The notes: a model not told the origin generated them from the sequence alone. A stretch of DNA of 64,000 nucleotides from Pigmentiphaga litoralis (GCF_013408655.1 NZ_JACCBP010000002.1:868001-932000); one strand, 5' to 3'. Positions 43,236-52,053 are shown, numbered from the stretch's first letter. Numbers and translations are program-made.

Positions 43236-43892
43236 ATGAGCCAGACGACGCTTACCATCAGCAGCAAGACCTATTCGTCCTGGTCCATGCGCGGCTGGTT
43301 GCTTGCCCGCTTCGCCAAACTGCCCTTCGACGAAGTGGTCATCGCCCTCGACGACCCCGCCATGCGCGCCGAGATCCTGCTGCTTGCGCCGTCCATGCTT
43401 GTGCCTTGCCTGCAGCACGGCAAGATCAAGGTCTGGGACACGCTGGCCATCGGCGAATACCTGAACGAGATCAAACCCAAAGCCGGCCTGCTCCCGTCTG
43501 ACGGCGCGGCGCGCGCGCACTGCCGCGCCATCTGCGGCGAGATGCATTCCGGCTTCGGCGCCCTGCGCGCCGCCCTGCCCATGAACCTGAAAGGCCACTT
43601 CCCCGGCTTCAAGATCTGGGCACGCGCGCAAGCCGACATCGACCGCATCACGGCCATCTGGGAAAGCTGCCTTGACACCTACGGCGGCCCCTATCTGTTC
43701 GGCAGCCACCGCACCGCCGCCGAGGCCATGTACGCGCCGGTCGTCACCCGCTTCATGACCTACGACGTGCCGCTGTCTCCGGCATGCACGGCGTACTGCG
43801 AGACGGTCATGGCGCTTCCCGAAGTGCAGGAATGGGTCGACGCCGCCAAGCTGGAGCCTGAAGAGGTCGACCTGCTGGACATGGAGTTCTGA
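43236..43892 (+). CDS. Glutathione S-transferase
   Basis: A 218-residue cytosolic GST. The thioredoxin-like N-terminus has SSKTYSSWSMRGWLLARFAKLPF, with Ser residues at the usual catalytic position, then MLVPCLQHGKIKVWDTLAIGEYLNE (the cis-Pro and the glutathione-binding D/T-A-I-x-EYL), and an all-helical C-terminal domain. The start is ATG 43236 behind AGGTGGAG; an in-frame GTG four codons earlier is less likely. The substrate is unknown. Confidence 0.9.
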   Translation: MSQTTLTISSKTYSSWSMRGWLLARFAKLPFDEVVIALDDPAMRAEILLLAPSMLVPCLQHGKIKVWDTLAIGEYLNEIKPKAGLLPSDGAARAHCRAICGEMHSGFGALRAALPMNLKGHFPGFKIWARAQADIDRITAIWESCLDTYGGPYLFGSHRTAAEAMYAPVVTRFMTYDVPLSPACTAYCETVMALPEVQEWVDAAKLEPEEVDLLDMEF

Positions 43893-43945
43893 CCGGCAGA
43901 CCGCGATCATGACGGCGCAGGCGTGACTCCGTCAGCTCAGGCCGC

Positions 43946-44401
43946 TCAGGCCGCTCGGTCGACCTTCTGGGTGTCCGCCGGCGTATCCCAGGGCGTGGGC
44001 GCCGGAACCGCACACGGCGCGGGGGCATCGATGCTCTTGAAGTCGGCGGGCCCGACGATCTCCAGGTATTCCATGTCAGGCGAATAATCGAACAGGTAAT
44101 GCACAAGCCCCGGACGTTGATGCACGCAGTCGCCGGCCTCGACCAGCGTCTCCTTGTCGTCGTACATGAACTTGGCCCAGCCCTTCAGCATGATCACGAT
44201 TTGAAAATCCGCCTCATGACGGTGCCACCCCGTGCCTTTCTCCGGTGCGGAATGCGCCCTGACCAGGTGCGCGATGACCTTGCCGTGTGTCGCGGCGGCA
44301 ATGCCCAGATCGCGATATTGGAAGAAGTCGCGCAAGCCTTCGCCGCGGTAGGGCGTATCGCCTGGCTTCACATGAGAGAAATCGGTCGTGGTGTCCTGCA
44401 T
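43946..44401 (-). CDS. Single-domain cupin protein
   Basis: A 151-residue protein. GTGWHRHEADFQIVIMLKGWAKF gives cupin motif 1 (HxH...E-like), and AGDCVHQRPGLVHYLFDYSPDMEYLEI motif 2 with the third His. It may bind a metal and act as an isomerase, dioxygenase or sensor; nothing nearby decides. GGAGG five bases before the ATG fixes the start. The C-terminal 30 residues are Pro/Ala/Asp-rich and probably disordered. Confidence 0.82.
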   Translation of the reverse strand: MQDTTTDFSHVKPGDTPYRGEGLRDFFQYRDLGIAAATHGKVIAHLVRAHSAPEKGTGWHRHEADFQIVIMLKGWAKFMYDDKETLVEAGDCVHQRPGLVHYLFDYSPDMEYLEIVGPADFKSIDAPAPCAVPAPTPWDTPADTQKVDRAA

Positions 44402-44759
44402 GGCTGCCTCCAGCGGTTGCACTGCCACGATTTCGAAGCTGAAACCGTCAGTCGATTGTGCGCCGCAGCGTAGTCGCATGGAACTAGGGGAAGCCCGCTG
44501 CAGGTAGTCCCTATGGGACTTTCCTGTGTCTTGGGGGTTGTCATCTACGAAGATGTACGCAATTTTTGCTGCATTGCACATGACGAATTGCGGTTGCACA
44601 TGGCGGCATGGGAGCACCGGCAACGGACACGCCGGACGAAAAAAAAACGCCAGCCATTCGTGGGAAATGGCTGGCGTCTTCGTTAAGGCTGGAACCGAAC
44701 CCATGCCGTCCGCAATTGCGACGGGCAGGGACGGATTCCGGCCTCCGATTTGCTGCGTC
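44402..44759. other. Intergenic region with terminator only
   Basis: About 358 bases between the cupin start and the OmpA-type gene's 3' end. It is AT-richer at 44520-44600, where the leftward cupin promoter probably lies. Apart from the terminator at 44639-44680 nothing is recognised. Confidence 0.5.
44639..44677 (-). terminator. Intrinsic terminator of OmpA-type lipoprotein gene
   Basis: Read leftward, ACGCCAGCCATT pairs perfectly with AATGGCTGGCGT (44647-44658 with 44666-44677, loop of 7), followed by a run of U residues. Confidence 0.88.
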
Positions 44760-45404
44760 TTAGTTCTTCGTGGCGTACAGGAAGATCTCGATACGGCGGT
44801 TGGCGGCGCGGCCTTCTGCCGTGGCGTTGTCGGCCACCGGGTCATTCGATGCACGGCCTTCCGAACTCAGGCGCGCATTGGCCACGCCCTTGCCGGCCAG
44901 GTAGCTGGTCACGGCCGTGGCGCGGTTCTGCGACAGGGTCTGGTTGTAGGCCATCTGCCCGGTGTTGTCGGTGTGACCGACGGCGCGAGCGCGCAGCTCG
45001 GGGCTTTGCTGCATCGTGCGGGCCACGCTATCCAGCACGGGCAGCAGGGCAGGCTTCAACGCAAAGCTGCTGGTGTCGAACGACACGCCGCTCGGGATGT
45101 TGACCTTCAGCGTGCCGTCGGGCTGCTCGGCTACGTCGATGCCCAGGTCCTTGGCGCCCGATTGCTCGACGTCCTGCTTGACCTTGCTCCAGTTGTAGCC
45201 CACCAGGCCACCGGCCACGGCGCCAACGCCTGCACCGATTGCCGCGCCCTTGCCGCCGCCGAAGAGCGCGCCAAGGCCTGCGCCGGCAGCGGCGCCGCCG
45301 CCTGCGCCGATCGCGGCATTATTTTGCTGCTGGTTCGCGCAACCTGCGGTGAACGCAGTGATGGCGGCAACCAGGACGAGCTTGCTAACGGTGGATGTCT
45401 TCAT
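44760..45404 (-). CDS. OmpA-family lipoprotein with glycine zipper (YiaD-like)
   Basis: A 214-residue lipoprotein. The signal MKTSTVSKLVLVAAITAFTAGC has a TAGC lipobox; a glycine-zipper segment (GAGGGAAAGAGLGALFGGGK, then GAAIGAGVGAVAGGLVGY) follows, and residues about 110-210 are an OmpA C-terminal peptidoglycan-binding domain (VGHTDNTGQMAYNQTLSQNR, with conserved Asp and Arg, and RRIEIFLY). It tethers the outer membrane to the cell wall. The Met at 45404 is chosen for its signal peptide. Confidence 0.92.
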   Translation of the reverse strand: MKTSTVSKLVLVAAITAFTAGCANQQQNNAAIGAGGGAAAGAGLGALFGGGKGAAIGAGVGAVAGGLVGYNWSKVKQDVEQSGAKDLGIDVAEQPDGTLKVNIPSGVSFDTSSFALKPALLPVLDSVARTMQQSPELRARAVGHTDNTGQMAYNQTLSQNRATAVTSYLAGKGVANARLSSEGRASNDPVADNATAEGRAANRRIEIFLYATKN

Positions 45405-45505
45405 GGGTGGCGCTCCTGTTGTGAGTCTTTGCGTCGGGTACTGACGGCAAATGTTACAGGCGTGCTCAACCGGAAGCGGCAACACATCGTTTGAAGATGT
45501 GAGAA

Positions 45506-46324
45506 TTAATGGGCGCGTGTGGTCTGGGACAACACGAAGTCCCGAATCCGTTCCAAAGCCTGCCGCGAATTGTCGGTATTGGGGGTGGATGTGACGAACA
45601 TATGGACGTCATCGAACTTGTGGACCGCGATCTCGCCACCCGCCTTGCTGTAGGCATCGGCAAACAGATCGGCTCGCGCATGCTCGACATTCTGGTCACC
45701 GATGCCCTGAATGATCATTGCGGGCGGCAGGTGCGCGTGCTCGCCGCGTTCCAGGATCAATTGCGGATTCGCGCGCGTCATGGCGTCCTCGTCCGGCCAG
45801 AAATCGTGATGCGCCGAGATCAGTTGGGTCAGGTTCTTTTCCTGGGCCATCCGATAGCGGGCCAGCGGATCCAGAATGCCCCAGCACACCACCGCGTAGT
45901 TGACCTTGGCATCGGCGCCCGCGTCCGGCATGGCGTGATCCGCGTGATCCGGTATCAGGGTATTGAGCATCAACAGATGGCCGCCACTTGACGTGCCCAG
46001 TCCGCCGACCCAATCCGCCCGTGTCCCCAGTTCCTCGGCATGCGCCTTGACCCAGCGGATCCCCTGGTTCACATCGCGGACCGCGCCGGGGTACTGGGTC
46101 GTGGGCGCCAGTCGGAAATCCAGCGCAAACGTGGCAATGCCGTGCTCGGCCAGATAGTGGTGCATGACATGATTGTTGAGCCGGTCGCCCTTGTTCCAGG
46201 CGCCGCCGTGAATGTCGACCAGCAGGGGCACCGGCCCGCTTGCGGCGGGGCGGTACAGGCGTCCCGCCAAGGCGGGTTCATGGGACGTGGTGTAGACGAT
46301 GTCCTGGATGGTTACGGCGGTCAT
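45506..46324 (-). CDS. Alpha/beta hydrolase (HSL/BD-FAE type esterase)
   Basis: A 272-residue hydrolase without signal peptide. LLVDIHGGAWNKGDR contains the HGGxW oxyanion motif, GLGTSSGGHLLML the nucleophile elbow (G-x-S-x-G), and the C-terminal Asp/His region is DQNVEHARADLFADAY with KFDDVHMFV. The fold fits carboxylesterases of the hormone-sensitive-lipase or kynurenine-formamidase-like groups. The start at 46324 begins the homologous sequence; the open frame extends a further 114 codons upstream without support. Confidence 0.85.
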   Translation of the reverse strand: MTAVTIQDIVYTTSHEPALAGRLYRPAASGPVPLLVDIHGGAWNKGDRLNNHVMHHYLAEHGIATFALDFRLAPTTQYPGAVRDVNQGIRWVKAHAEELGTRADWVGGLGTSSGGHLLMLNTLIPDHADHAMPDAGADAKVNYAVVCWGILDPLARYRMAQEKNLTQLISAHHDFWPDEDAMTRANPQLILERGEHAHLPPAMIIQGIGDQNVEHARADLFADAYSKAGGEIAVHKFDDVHMFVTSTPNTDNSRQALERIRDFVLSQTTRAH

Positions 46325-46544
46325 GCGGATCCTTGGATGGCAGGTGAAGGGATGGCCCATGCAAGGGCCGTGCCGTGGAACGCTGCGCGAGGAGTCGGCT
46401 TGGGGCGCGCACGGTCGGGTTGGGCGGGTGCTTCGTATACTGTCTGGTGTGTTCCGGCCTGTCCACCCCCGGCCTGGACACTTCTGGCCAGGTGCCCACC
46501 CATCGCACCGGCCCACTTTCCATCTCTTGTCGAGGCCACGCAGT

Positions 46545-47522
46545 ATGTCCGTCACGTTCTCCGATATCGAATCCGCCGCGCAGATCCTGAACGGCCACGC
46601 CCACCGGACCCCGGTCCTGACCTCCGGCACGGTCGATGCCCTGACGGGCGCGTCGGTCTTTTTCAAGTGCGAGAACTATCAGCGGATGGGTGCGTTCAAA
46701 TTTCGCGGCGCGTTCAACGCGCTGTCGCGTCTGGACGATGACGCCAAGCGGCGCGGCGTCGTGGCCTTTTCGTCAGGCAACCACGCCCAGGCCGTCGCGC
46801 TTGCCGGCAAGCTGCTGGGCATTCCGGCCACCATCGTCATGCCGACCGATGCACCGCAGGTCAAGCTGCAGGCCACGAAGGGCTACGGCGCGCGCGTCGT
46901 CACCTACAACCGCGCCACCGACAGCCGCGAAGCCGTGGCAGCAGAAGTCGCCAGCAAGGACGGCCTGGTGACCATCCCGCCCTTCGACCACCCGCACATC
47001 ATTGCCGGCCAGGGCACGGCTGCATTGGAATTGCTGCAGGACGTCGGCTCGCTGGACTACCTGCTGGTGCCGTGTGGCGGCGGCGGGCTGCTGTCCGGAT
47101 CGGCCATTGCCGCCAAGGCCATGTCGCCCGGCATCAAGGTCATCGGCGTCGAGCCGGCGGCGGGGGACGACGTCACGCGGGGCTTCAAGCTCAAGACCCT
47201 GCAGACCTGCAAGAACCCCGACACCATCGCTGACGGCGCGCGGACCGAAAGCGCCGGCGCCATCACCTTCCCGCTGATCCTGTCGGAAGTCGATGACGTC
47301 ATGGCCGTACCCGACGACGAACTAGTCCACTGGACCCTGTTCCTGATGGAACGCATGAAGATGGTGATCGAGCCGACCGGCGCGCTGGGCGCCACGGCAT
47401 TGCTGTCCGGCAGGCTGGCGGCCCAAGGCAAGCGCGTGGGTGTGATCGTGTCCGGCGGCAACGTCGATTTGTTTTCGCTGACCGGCTACCTGAATCGCGG
47501 CCGCGACGCGATCGGCCTGTAG
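46545..47522 (+). CDS. Threonine/serine dehydratase family PLP enzyme (no ACT domain)
   Basis: A 325-residue fold-type II PLP enzyme. FFKCENYQRMGAFKFRGAFNAL holds the Schiff-base Lys, FSSGNHAQAVA the substrate loop, and PCGGGGLLSG the phosphate-binding glycine loop. The length matches catabolic threonine dehydratase, serine racemase or threo-3-hydroxyaspartate dehydratase; the lack of a C-terminal ACT domain argues against the biosynthetic IlvA form. It deaminates a hydroxy-amino acid to a keto acid. GAGG precedes the ATG; divergent from the esterase gene. Confidence 0.9.
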   Translation: MSVTFSDIESAAQILNGHAHRTPVLTSGTVDALTGASVFFKCENYQRMGAFKFRGAFNALSRLDDDAKRRGVVAFSSGNHAQAVALAGKLLGIPATIVMPTDAPQVKLQATKGYGARVVTYNRATDSREAVAAEVASKDGLVTIPPFDHPHIIAGQGTAALELLQDVGSLDYLLVPCGGGGLLSGSAIAAKAMSPGIKVIGVEPAAGDDVTRGFKLKTLQTCKNPDTIADGARTESAGAITFPLILSEVDDVMAVPDDELVHWTLFLMERMKMVIEPTGALGATALLSGRLAAQGKRVGVIVSGGNVDLFSLTGYLNRGRDAIGL

Positions 47523-47525
47523 GGC

Positions 47526-47894
47526 CTAGCGGTCTGCCGCCATCCGCACCACGTCTGCCGGTGCCGCCACGGGCACCTGCACCGGCAGCGGGGCGGCATC
47601 CACCCGCTTGAACGTAACCAGCAGCATGAACGCCACGGCCAGCGCGTAGTCGCGGCGCGGTGTCTCGTACGTCCGGTTATTGAAACGGCGGAACAGCCAG
47701 ATCACCACGACCACCAGCGCCGCGAACATCGCGGACGCCAGGAACGCGCCCAGGAACTGCAGCAGCATGGGCACGCGCGCCGAAAAATCGCCCTCGGGCA
47801 ACGAGCCCCGAAACGCATTCGACGCGATGAACATCAAAAGGAGCGCCACACCCAGGGCGCCCCACGTCAGATCTTTGTTGGAAAACAGCTTCAC
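47526..47894 (-). CDS. Small membrane protein of unknown function
   Basis: A 122-residue protein starting at GTG 47894 (VKLFSNKDLTWGALGVALLL). It has two or three hydrophobic segments (about 10-25, 45-65, 80-95) separated by RRFNNRTYETPRRDYAL, and a proline-rich C-terminus. No family is recognised. The frame stays open upstream into the pilus-locus promoter region, so the start is uncertain. It is divergent from the Flp-like pilin gene. Confidence 0.6.
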   Translation of the reverse strand: MKLFSNKDLTWGALGVALLLMFIASNAFRGSLPEGDFSARVPMLLQFLGAFLASAMFAALVVVVIWLFRRFNNRTYETPRRDYALAVAFMLLVTFKRVDAAPLPVQVPVAAPADVVRMAADR

Positions 47895-47968
47895 GGCGGC
47901 TCGTTCATCTGGTGCGTGGACAGTGCCGGGAGTGTAAACGACAGGCCATGACCGGCTTGTGCATCCTC

Positions 47969-48001
47969 GGACATTCCTGTCCAACGGACCCTTCTGTCCG
48001 T
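47969..48001. promoter_or_regulatory. Two tandem GGAC-N6-GTCC palindromes
   Basis: GGACATTCCTGTCC (47969-47982) and GGACCCTTCTGTCC (47986-47999, arms extending to ACGGAC/GTCCGT) repeat with a 17-base period, about 105 bases before the first pilin gene and 75 before the divergent membrane-protein gene. They look like a paired operator for a dimeric regulator. Confidence 0.55.
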
Positions 48002-48104
48002 CGCGGGTAGCGCCAATTGTTGGCCGCGCCGCCGCTGCGCACACTGCATCTCTCCAGGCCATCCGCGGCATCTCGCCGGCGGGGCCCGATCCGGAGGGAG
48101 CACC

Positions 48105-48398
48105 ATGTCGACCACACACATTGCGGCACAGCCGCGGGCCATGCGCGGCCAGGGGATGACCGAATACATCATCATCGTCGCGCTCATTTCCGTCGCGGCG
48201 ATCGCCGTGTACCAGCTGTTCGGGCAGGTCGTGCGTTCGCAGACCGCGGCCATGGTGCGCGAGATCGCGGGCGAGGATGGCTCGACCGAATCCAAGTCGG
48301 CGCAGACGGCGGCCGCGACCGCCAAGGCGCAGGCGGCCGCGCGATCGCTCAAGTCGTTTACCGGCAATTCGGCCCTGGCCGGCTCCGGGTCCAAGTAA
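48105..48398 (+). CDS. Flp-like small prepilin
   Basis: A 97-residue protein with a type IVb prepilin-like start: MRG then QGMTEYIIIVALISVAAIAVYQL, i.e. Gly before the cleavage point, Glu at +5 and Tyr at +6, as in Flp prepilins. The 40-residue C-terminal tail is Ala/Ser/Lys-rich and longer than usual. It would be processed by a prepilin peptidase and form a filament or a pseudopilin. GGAGGGAG precedes the ATG. First gene of the Tad-type locus. Confidence 0.78.
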   Translation: MSTTHIAAQPRAMRGQGMTEYIIIVALISVAAIAVYQLFGQVVRSQTAAMVREIAGEDGSTESKSAQTAAATAKAQAAARSLKSFTGNSALAGSGSK

Positions 48399-48407
48399 GC
48401 CACGATC

Positions 48408-49955
48408 ATGACCGCGTCATTCGTCCTGGATATGTCGTGGGCCATGCCGTCCCGATCGGCTTGGCGAGCGCCGTCAGTCGAACACGCACCGGCTGCCCGT
48501 CGGCGGGATGGCTTGCGGATGCCAGTTGCGTCAGCTCGCGCCTTGCCCGTCATGCAGGGTCAGGCGCTCGTGCTAGCCCTGTTTCTGCTGGCAGCGGGCG
48601 CGGCGGGTCTCCTCCAGCTGTTCAACAGCGGGCAGGCCATCCAGGACAAGACGCGGCTGACCCACGCCGTCGACGCGGCGGCGTACAGCGGCGCGCTCGT
48701 GCAGGCGAGGGCGCTCAACTTCCTCGGGTTGACGAACCGGGCGCTTGTCGCGCATCAGGTGGCCATGGCTCACCTTGTCACGCTGGCCGCGTGGGCGCAA
48801 TTCGGTGATGCGCAGGGCCGGCGCGTCGCCCGCAGCAATCCGCCCGCCAGTCTGATCGCGGGGTTCTTCGGTCCCCGTCAGGCGGCGGCCTACCTGAGCG
48901 CCCGGGGGCTCGGCGGTCGTATCGGTGCGCAGGCCCGGTGGGGCAGTGGCGGCCTGGCGCTCGCCTATGCGGAACACGACCGTGTCGTGCATGACGTGCT
49001 GGTGCGCGCGCAGGTCGCCGTGCAGCAGTCGATCGCGCAGACCCGCCTGGAGGCCATGCGCGCGGTCGTTGCAGCCAATGATCATCAGACGCCCGCCGTG
49101 CTGGACCCGGCGTTGTTGTCCGACACCTTGCCGGGCTATGTGCTGCGTTATGGCGGGCAAGCGCGCGAACGCCTCAAGTCGCTTGTTGAAGCCAGTGTCG
49201 AACCGTATGGGTTTCTGGCACCGCGCAATGATGTCGATCGCAGTCTGCTCGGCTTTGACAAGCGGTGTCCGTTGGCGCGCCACGAACTGCGGCGGCGCGG
49301 GTCGACCGTATTGCGGGGCCTGGACACCTGGCGCGCCCTCGACACACATTCCTACCATGCGCTGCGCTCCAACAAGTGGATCGGCTGCTACTACCGCGAG
49401 TACCCCATGGGCTACGGCATGGTGAAAGCGGGCGGCTCGCCCGCGGACAACGACATCGAATACGTGGACCAGCCGCCCGAAAATTTCAGCGAAGAATCCT
49501 TTTGGCGATGGGTCCAGCGCATCCGCACCTGGGACTTGTTGAACGTGATGACGAATCCCTATGCCAGTTCGCTGGCCGTATCGGGACAGGCGTCCTGGCC
49601 GGGGCGGGGTCTGCCGTCGTTCGCGGAAATCGCCGGAGCAGGGCAGCCAGGCGATGCGCAACGTTTGCGATTTGCCGTGCGGGTAGTTCGGCCCGTGCAT
49701 TCCGCGGCGCCGTCCCCCTCAAGTGATGGCGACGTCACGTTGTCCGGAGCTGGCGCCATGCGGATGGCGTCACCCGCTGCAGGCAGCGTCGTTGCAGCCA
49801 TTGCCGCGGCCGAGACCTTTTACGAACGGCCCGCGCCCCGTACGGATGGCCGGCACGAAATGGCCAGTCTGTTCCAGCCGTATTGGCATGCCCGGCTCAC
49901 CCCGATCCGTGATGACGAACGTGCGCGGGCGCGCCGTCTGCAAGGAGGCCGATGA
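48408..49955 (+). CDS. TadG-like pilus assembly protein
   Basis: A 515-residue protein. A hydrophobic segment near residues 50-70 (GQALVLALFLLAAGAAGLLQL) followed by DKTRLTHAVDAAAYSGALVQARALN is the TadE/TadG-type N-terminal region; the rest, presumed periplasmic, holds no family I recognise. TadG-type proteins act as pseudopilins or envelope parts of the Tad machine. The start has weak ribosome binding site support and about 45 residues precede the hydrophobic segment, so an internal start is possible. It follows the pilin by 9 bases. Confidence 0.65.
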   Translation: MTASFVLDMSWAMPSRSAWRAPSVEHAPAARRRDGLRMPVASARALPVMQGQALVLALFLLAAGAAGLLQLFNSGQAIQDKTRLTHAVDAAAYSGALVQARALNFLGLTNRALVAHQVAMAHLVTLAAWAQFGDAQGRRVARSNPPASLIAGFFGPRQAAAYLSARGLGGRIGAQARWGSGGLALAYAEHDRVVHDVLVRAQVAVQQSIAQTRLEAMRAVVAANDHQTPAVLDPALLSDTLPGYVLRYGGQARERLKSLVEASVEPYGFLAPRNDVDRSLLGFDKRCPLARHELRRRGSTVLRGLDTWRALDTHSYHALRSNKWIGCYYREYPMGYGMVKAGGSPADNDIEYVDQPPENFSEESFWRWVQRIRTWDLLNVMTNPYASSLAVSGQASWPGRGLPSFAEIAGAGQPGDAQRLRFAVRVVRPVHSAAPSPSSDGDVTLSGAGAMRMASPAAGSVVAAIAAAETFYERPAPRTDGRHEMASLFQPYWHARLTPIRDDERARARRLQGGR

Positions 49956-50794
49956 TGACGTGCGTCAGTGAACAGTCGAAGCAACGTGGTGGTGGCCATG
50001 CTGCGCTGTCGCAGTCCGGGCAGGCGATGGCCGAGGCCGTGGTCGGGGTGCTGGTGCTTGGCGTGCTGTGGCATGTCGTGGCCGCAACCGACCGGGTGCA
50101 GGACGTGGCGCTGCGTGCATCGATGGCCGGTCGCTATGCGGCAATGCTGTTGACGCGTGATGCGCCCCCGGCAGGCAACGACCTGGCGCAGGATGTGCGC
50201 GACCGCTTTTTCACCGGATCCCGGCATCGCTGGCAAACCCGGCAGGGTGAACCCATGTTGGGTGACGCCACGTCGGGCGCTGCCGCAGCATCGGTGCGCG
50301 TCGGGGTCAGCGAGCGTGCGGGCCACGCCGGCATGCAGGTCGGGCAGCAGGACATGCAGTCGGCCAGTCTTCGGCAAGAAGTGCTGCGGCGCGATCGCGG
50401 GATCACTGTCGCGACGGTGCGGGTGATGCCTGCGCTGGGGCGGTCTCGCGGCCAGGACGTGTCTGGGTTGGAACCTGGGACGGGACCAGGGCCGGGGCTC
50501 ACCGCCTGGGAGTCGATGGCCGTCCGCCTGAATCGACACACCGCGATCCTGACTGATGCCGGGCACGCCGCAAGCGATCGTGATGTGACCAAACGCCTTG
50601 AGCGCGCACCGCTGACCTGGGCCGCGTCTGCCGGTCAGTCAACGCGTGTGGGCCGCGAGGTCACGCAGCAGCTGGCCCGCATCGATCGCCCTTGGGGACG
50701 GCCGCTGCCGCAGTTCGATTGGTTGACGCCGTGGGAGACGCTGGTGCCCTCTGACCGCATCGGTAGAAAGGAGACCGCGTCATGGGCCAATTGA
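49955..50794 (+). CDS. TadE-like pilus protein
   Basis: A 279-residue protein with a prepilin-like N-terminus: SQSGQAMAEAVVGVLVLGVLW carries a Gly, then Glu at +5 and a hydrophobic helix, as in TadE/TadF minor pseudopilins. The remaining 240 residues are hydrophilic and rich in Arg/Gln with no recognised family. The ATG at 49955 is chosen because AAGGAGG lies six bases upstream; the ATG at 49952 would be too close. It overlaps the previous gene's stop. Confidence 0.62.
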   Translation: MTCVSEQSKQRGGGHAALSQSGQAMAEAVVGVLVLGVLWHVVAATDRVQDVALRASMAGRYAAMLLTRDAPPAGNDLAQDVRDRFFTGSRHRWQTRQGEPMLGDATSGAAAASVRVGVSERAGHAGMQVGQQDMQSASLRQEVLRRDRGITVATVRVMPALGRSRGQDVSGLEPGTGPGPGLTAWESMAVRLNRHTAILTDAGHAASDRDVTKRLERAPLTWAASAGQSTRVGREVTQQLARIDRPWGRPLPQFDWLTPWETLVPSDRIGRKETASWAN

Positions 50795-51843
50795 GCGTCG
50801 GCTTTGCCGGTAATGGCATGGCGGCTGCTGTCTGCCAGTCGTCGACGGACTTCCCCCGATTCAAGGCAAACGGCTGCCTGGGAGCACGCACACGGAGGGT
50901 GGCCGGCGCATGTTGCGGCGTCATTGCGTGGGCGGCAGTTGCGTGGGCGGCAGTGGCGTCCGCGGCAGTGGCGTCCGCAGCAGTGACGTCCGACGCAGTG
51001 CCGTCCGACGAACGCGAAATCACGGCGGCCGTCAACAGTGCCGCTGCCATGCCGCAGGCAGCCGACGAGACAATGCCGTTCTCCTTCGCCGTCGGCGATG
51101 ACGTATCTGCGCCGACCCGCTTCTGGCGCGATGGCCGTCTGATCGTGACCCGTACTTTCCGTTCTCGCGGCGCGCTACCTGCCGTGGCCGCAAGATTGTC
51201 CGCACAGATGCGTGGCTCGCCCACGTTGATGACGGTGCCGGGTGGACTCCTGATGTCCGGCAGGGATCACGCCATGTGGTGGTCGGTGCATCTGCAGGAT
51301 GCGGGCCGCGCCGGGACGTACGGCTCGGACAGCATGAATAGCACCGACGGCAAAAACAGCATCAACGGCATCAACAGCACCCACGGCATCCACAGCACCC
51401 ACAGCACGCACGGCACGATCGTCGGCAGTCCGATGCGGTTGAACGCGGACGGCGTCACGCCGGTCGCCCCTGCGTTGCCCGCCTTGCCACGATGGGTACC
51501 GCCAGGTGGCATGCGGGTCCTCGACACGCGCGCGGTGGACGGCACCCGTTGCCATATCCACCAGGTGCTGACATTCACCGCGCCCGCCGCCTCGACACTC
51601 GGCGACTTCTATATGGCACTGGACCGCGAGGGCTGGGTGCGTCAGCCCGGATCGACATCCACGTCCATCCATCACTGGCAACGCGCAGGCGTGCGCCTGG
51701 AGCTGGTCGTTGTCTCGCGGGACGGTGGCAGCGGGGCCGTGCTCCATCTCGTTGCACCTTTGCCGCGTGCCCCTTTGGCCAGCGCCTTTTTTGCGCCTTC
51801 TCGTTCGTCTTTTTCCTCGGAGCTGCCATGCAAGGATTTCTGA
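50782..51843 (+). CDS. Unrecognised secreted protein with repeat-coded segments in Tad locus
   Basis: A 353-residue protein with no family I recognise. Residues about 40-75 contain pentapeptide repeats (AWAAVAWAAVASAAVASAAV) coded by 15-base DNA repeats and may form or follow an export signal. Residues about 180-212 are a Ser/Thr/Asn/His/Gly segment (STHGIHSTHSTHG) also coded by near-repeats. Outside these, DGRLIVTRTFRS and RCHIHQVLTFTAPAASTLGDFYMAL look like ordinary folded sequence. AAGGAG precedes the ATG; the gene overlaps its neighbours on both sides, so it belongs to the pilus operon. Confidence 0.6.
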   Translation: MGQLSVGFAGNGMAAAVCQSSTDFPRFKANGCLGARTRRVAGACCGVIAWAAVAWAAVASAAVASAAVTSDAVPSDEREITAAVNSAAAMPQAADETMPFSFAVGDDVSAPTRFWRDGRLIVTRTFRSRGALPAVAARLSAQMRGSPTLMTVPGGLLMSGRDHAMWWSVHLQDAGRAGTYGSDSMNSTDGKNSINGINSTHGIHSTHSTHGTIVGSPMRLNADGVTPVAPALPALPRWVPPGGMRVLDTRAVDGTRCHIHQVLTFTAPAASTLGDFYMALDREGWVRQPGSTSTSIHHWQRAGVRLELVVVSRDGGSGAVLHLVAPLPRAPLASAFFAPSRSSFSSELPCKDF

Positions 51844-52046
51844 CCTTCCGGCATGCCGACCGTGGTCGTCCTTCACACGCCCGCGGCCAGTCCGCTGTCG
51901 AGTACCTCGTGATCGTCAGTGTGCTGCTCGGCGGCATCTGGGGCGCCGGACTGTTCGGCGAGCAGGGCGGTCTGCTCGCACTGCTGCTGGACGCACTGCG
52001 CGGCTTTCATCACCGATTCACCACCACCTTGTCCTTACCTTTGTGA
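51828..52046 (+). CDS. Second Flp-like small prepilin (72 aa)
   Basis: A 72-residue protein beginning inside the previous gene's 3' end. HARG then QSAVEYLVIVSVLLGGIWGAG gives Gly at -1, Glu at +5 and Tyr at +6, the same prepilin pattern as the protein at 48105-48398, with a short C-terminal tail (ALRGFHHRFTTTLSLPL). GGAG lies five bases before the ATG. It is probably a pilin or pseudopilin subunit of the same machine; which of the two small proteins is the major pilin is unknown. Confidence 0.7.
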   Translation: MQGFLTFRHADRGRPSHARGQSAVEYLVIVSVLLGGIWGAGLFGEQGGLLALLLDALRGFHHRFTTTLSLPL

Positions 52047-52053
52047 GCCTCGC

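Noticed and set aside
48408..48540. The N-terminal 45 residues of the TadG-like protein as an extra domain
   Set aside because: The sequence is low-complexity and the start is poorly supported; more likely an overlong start or a loose cytosolic tail.
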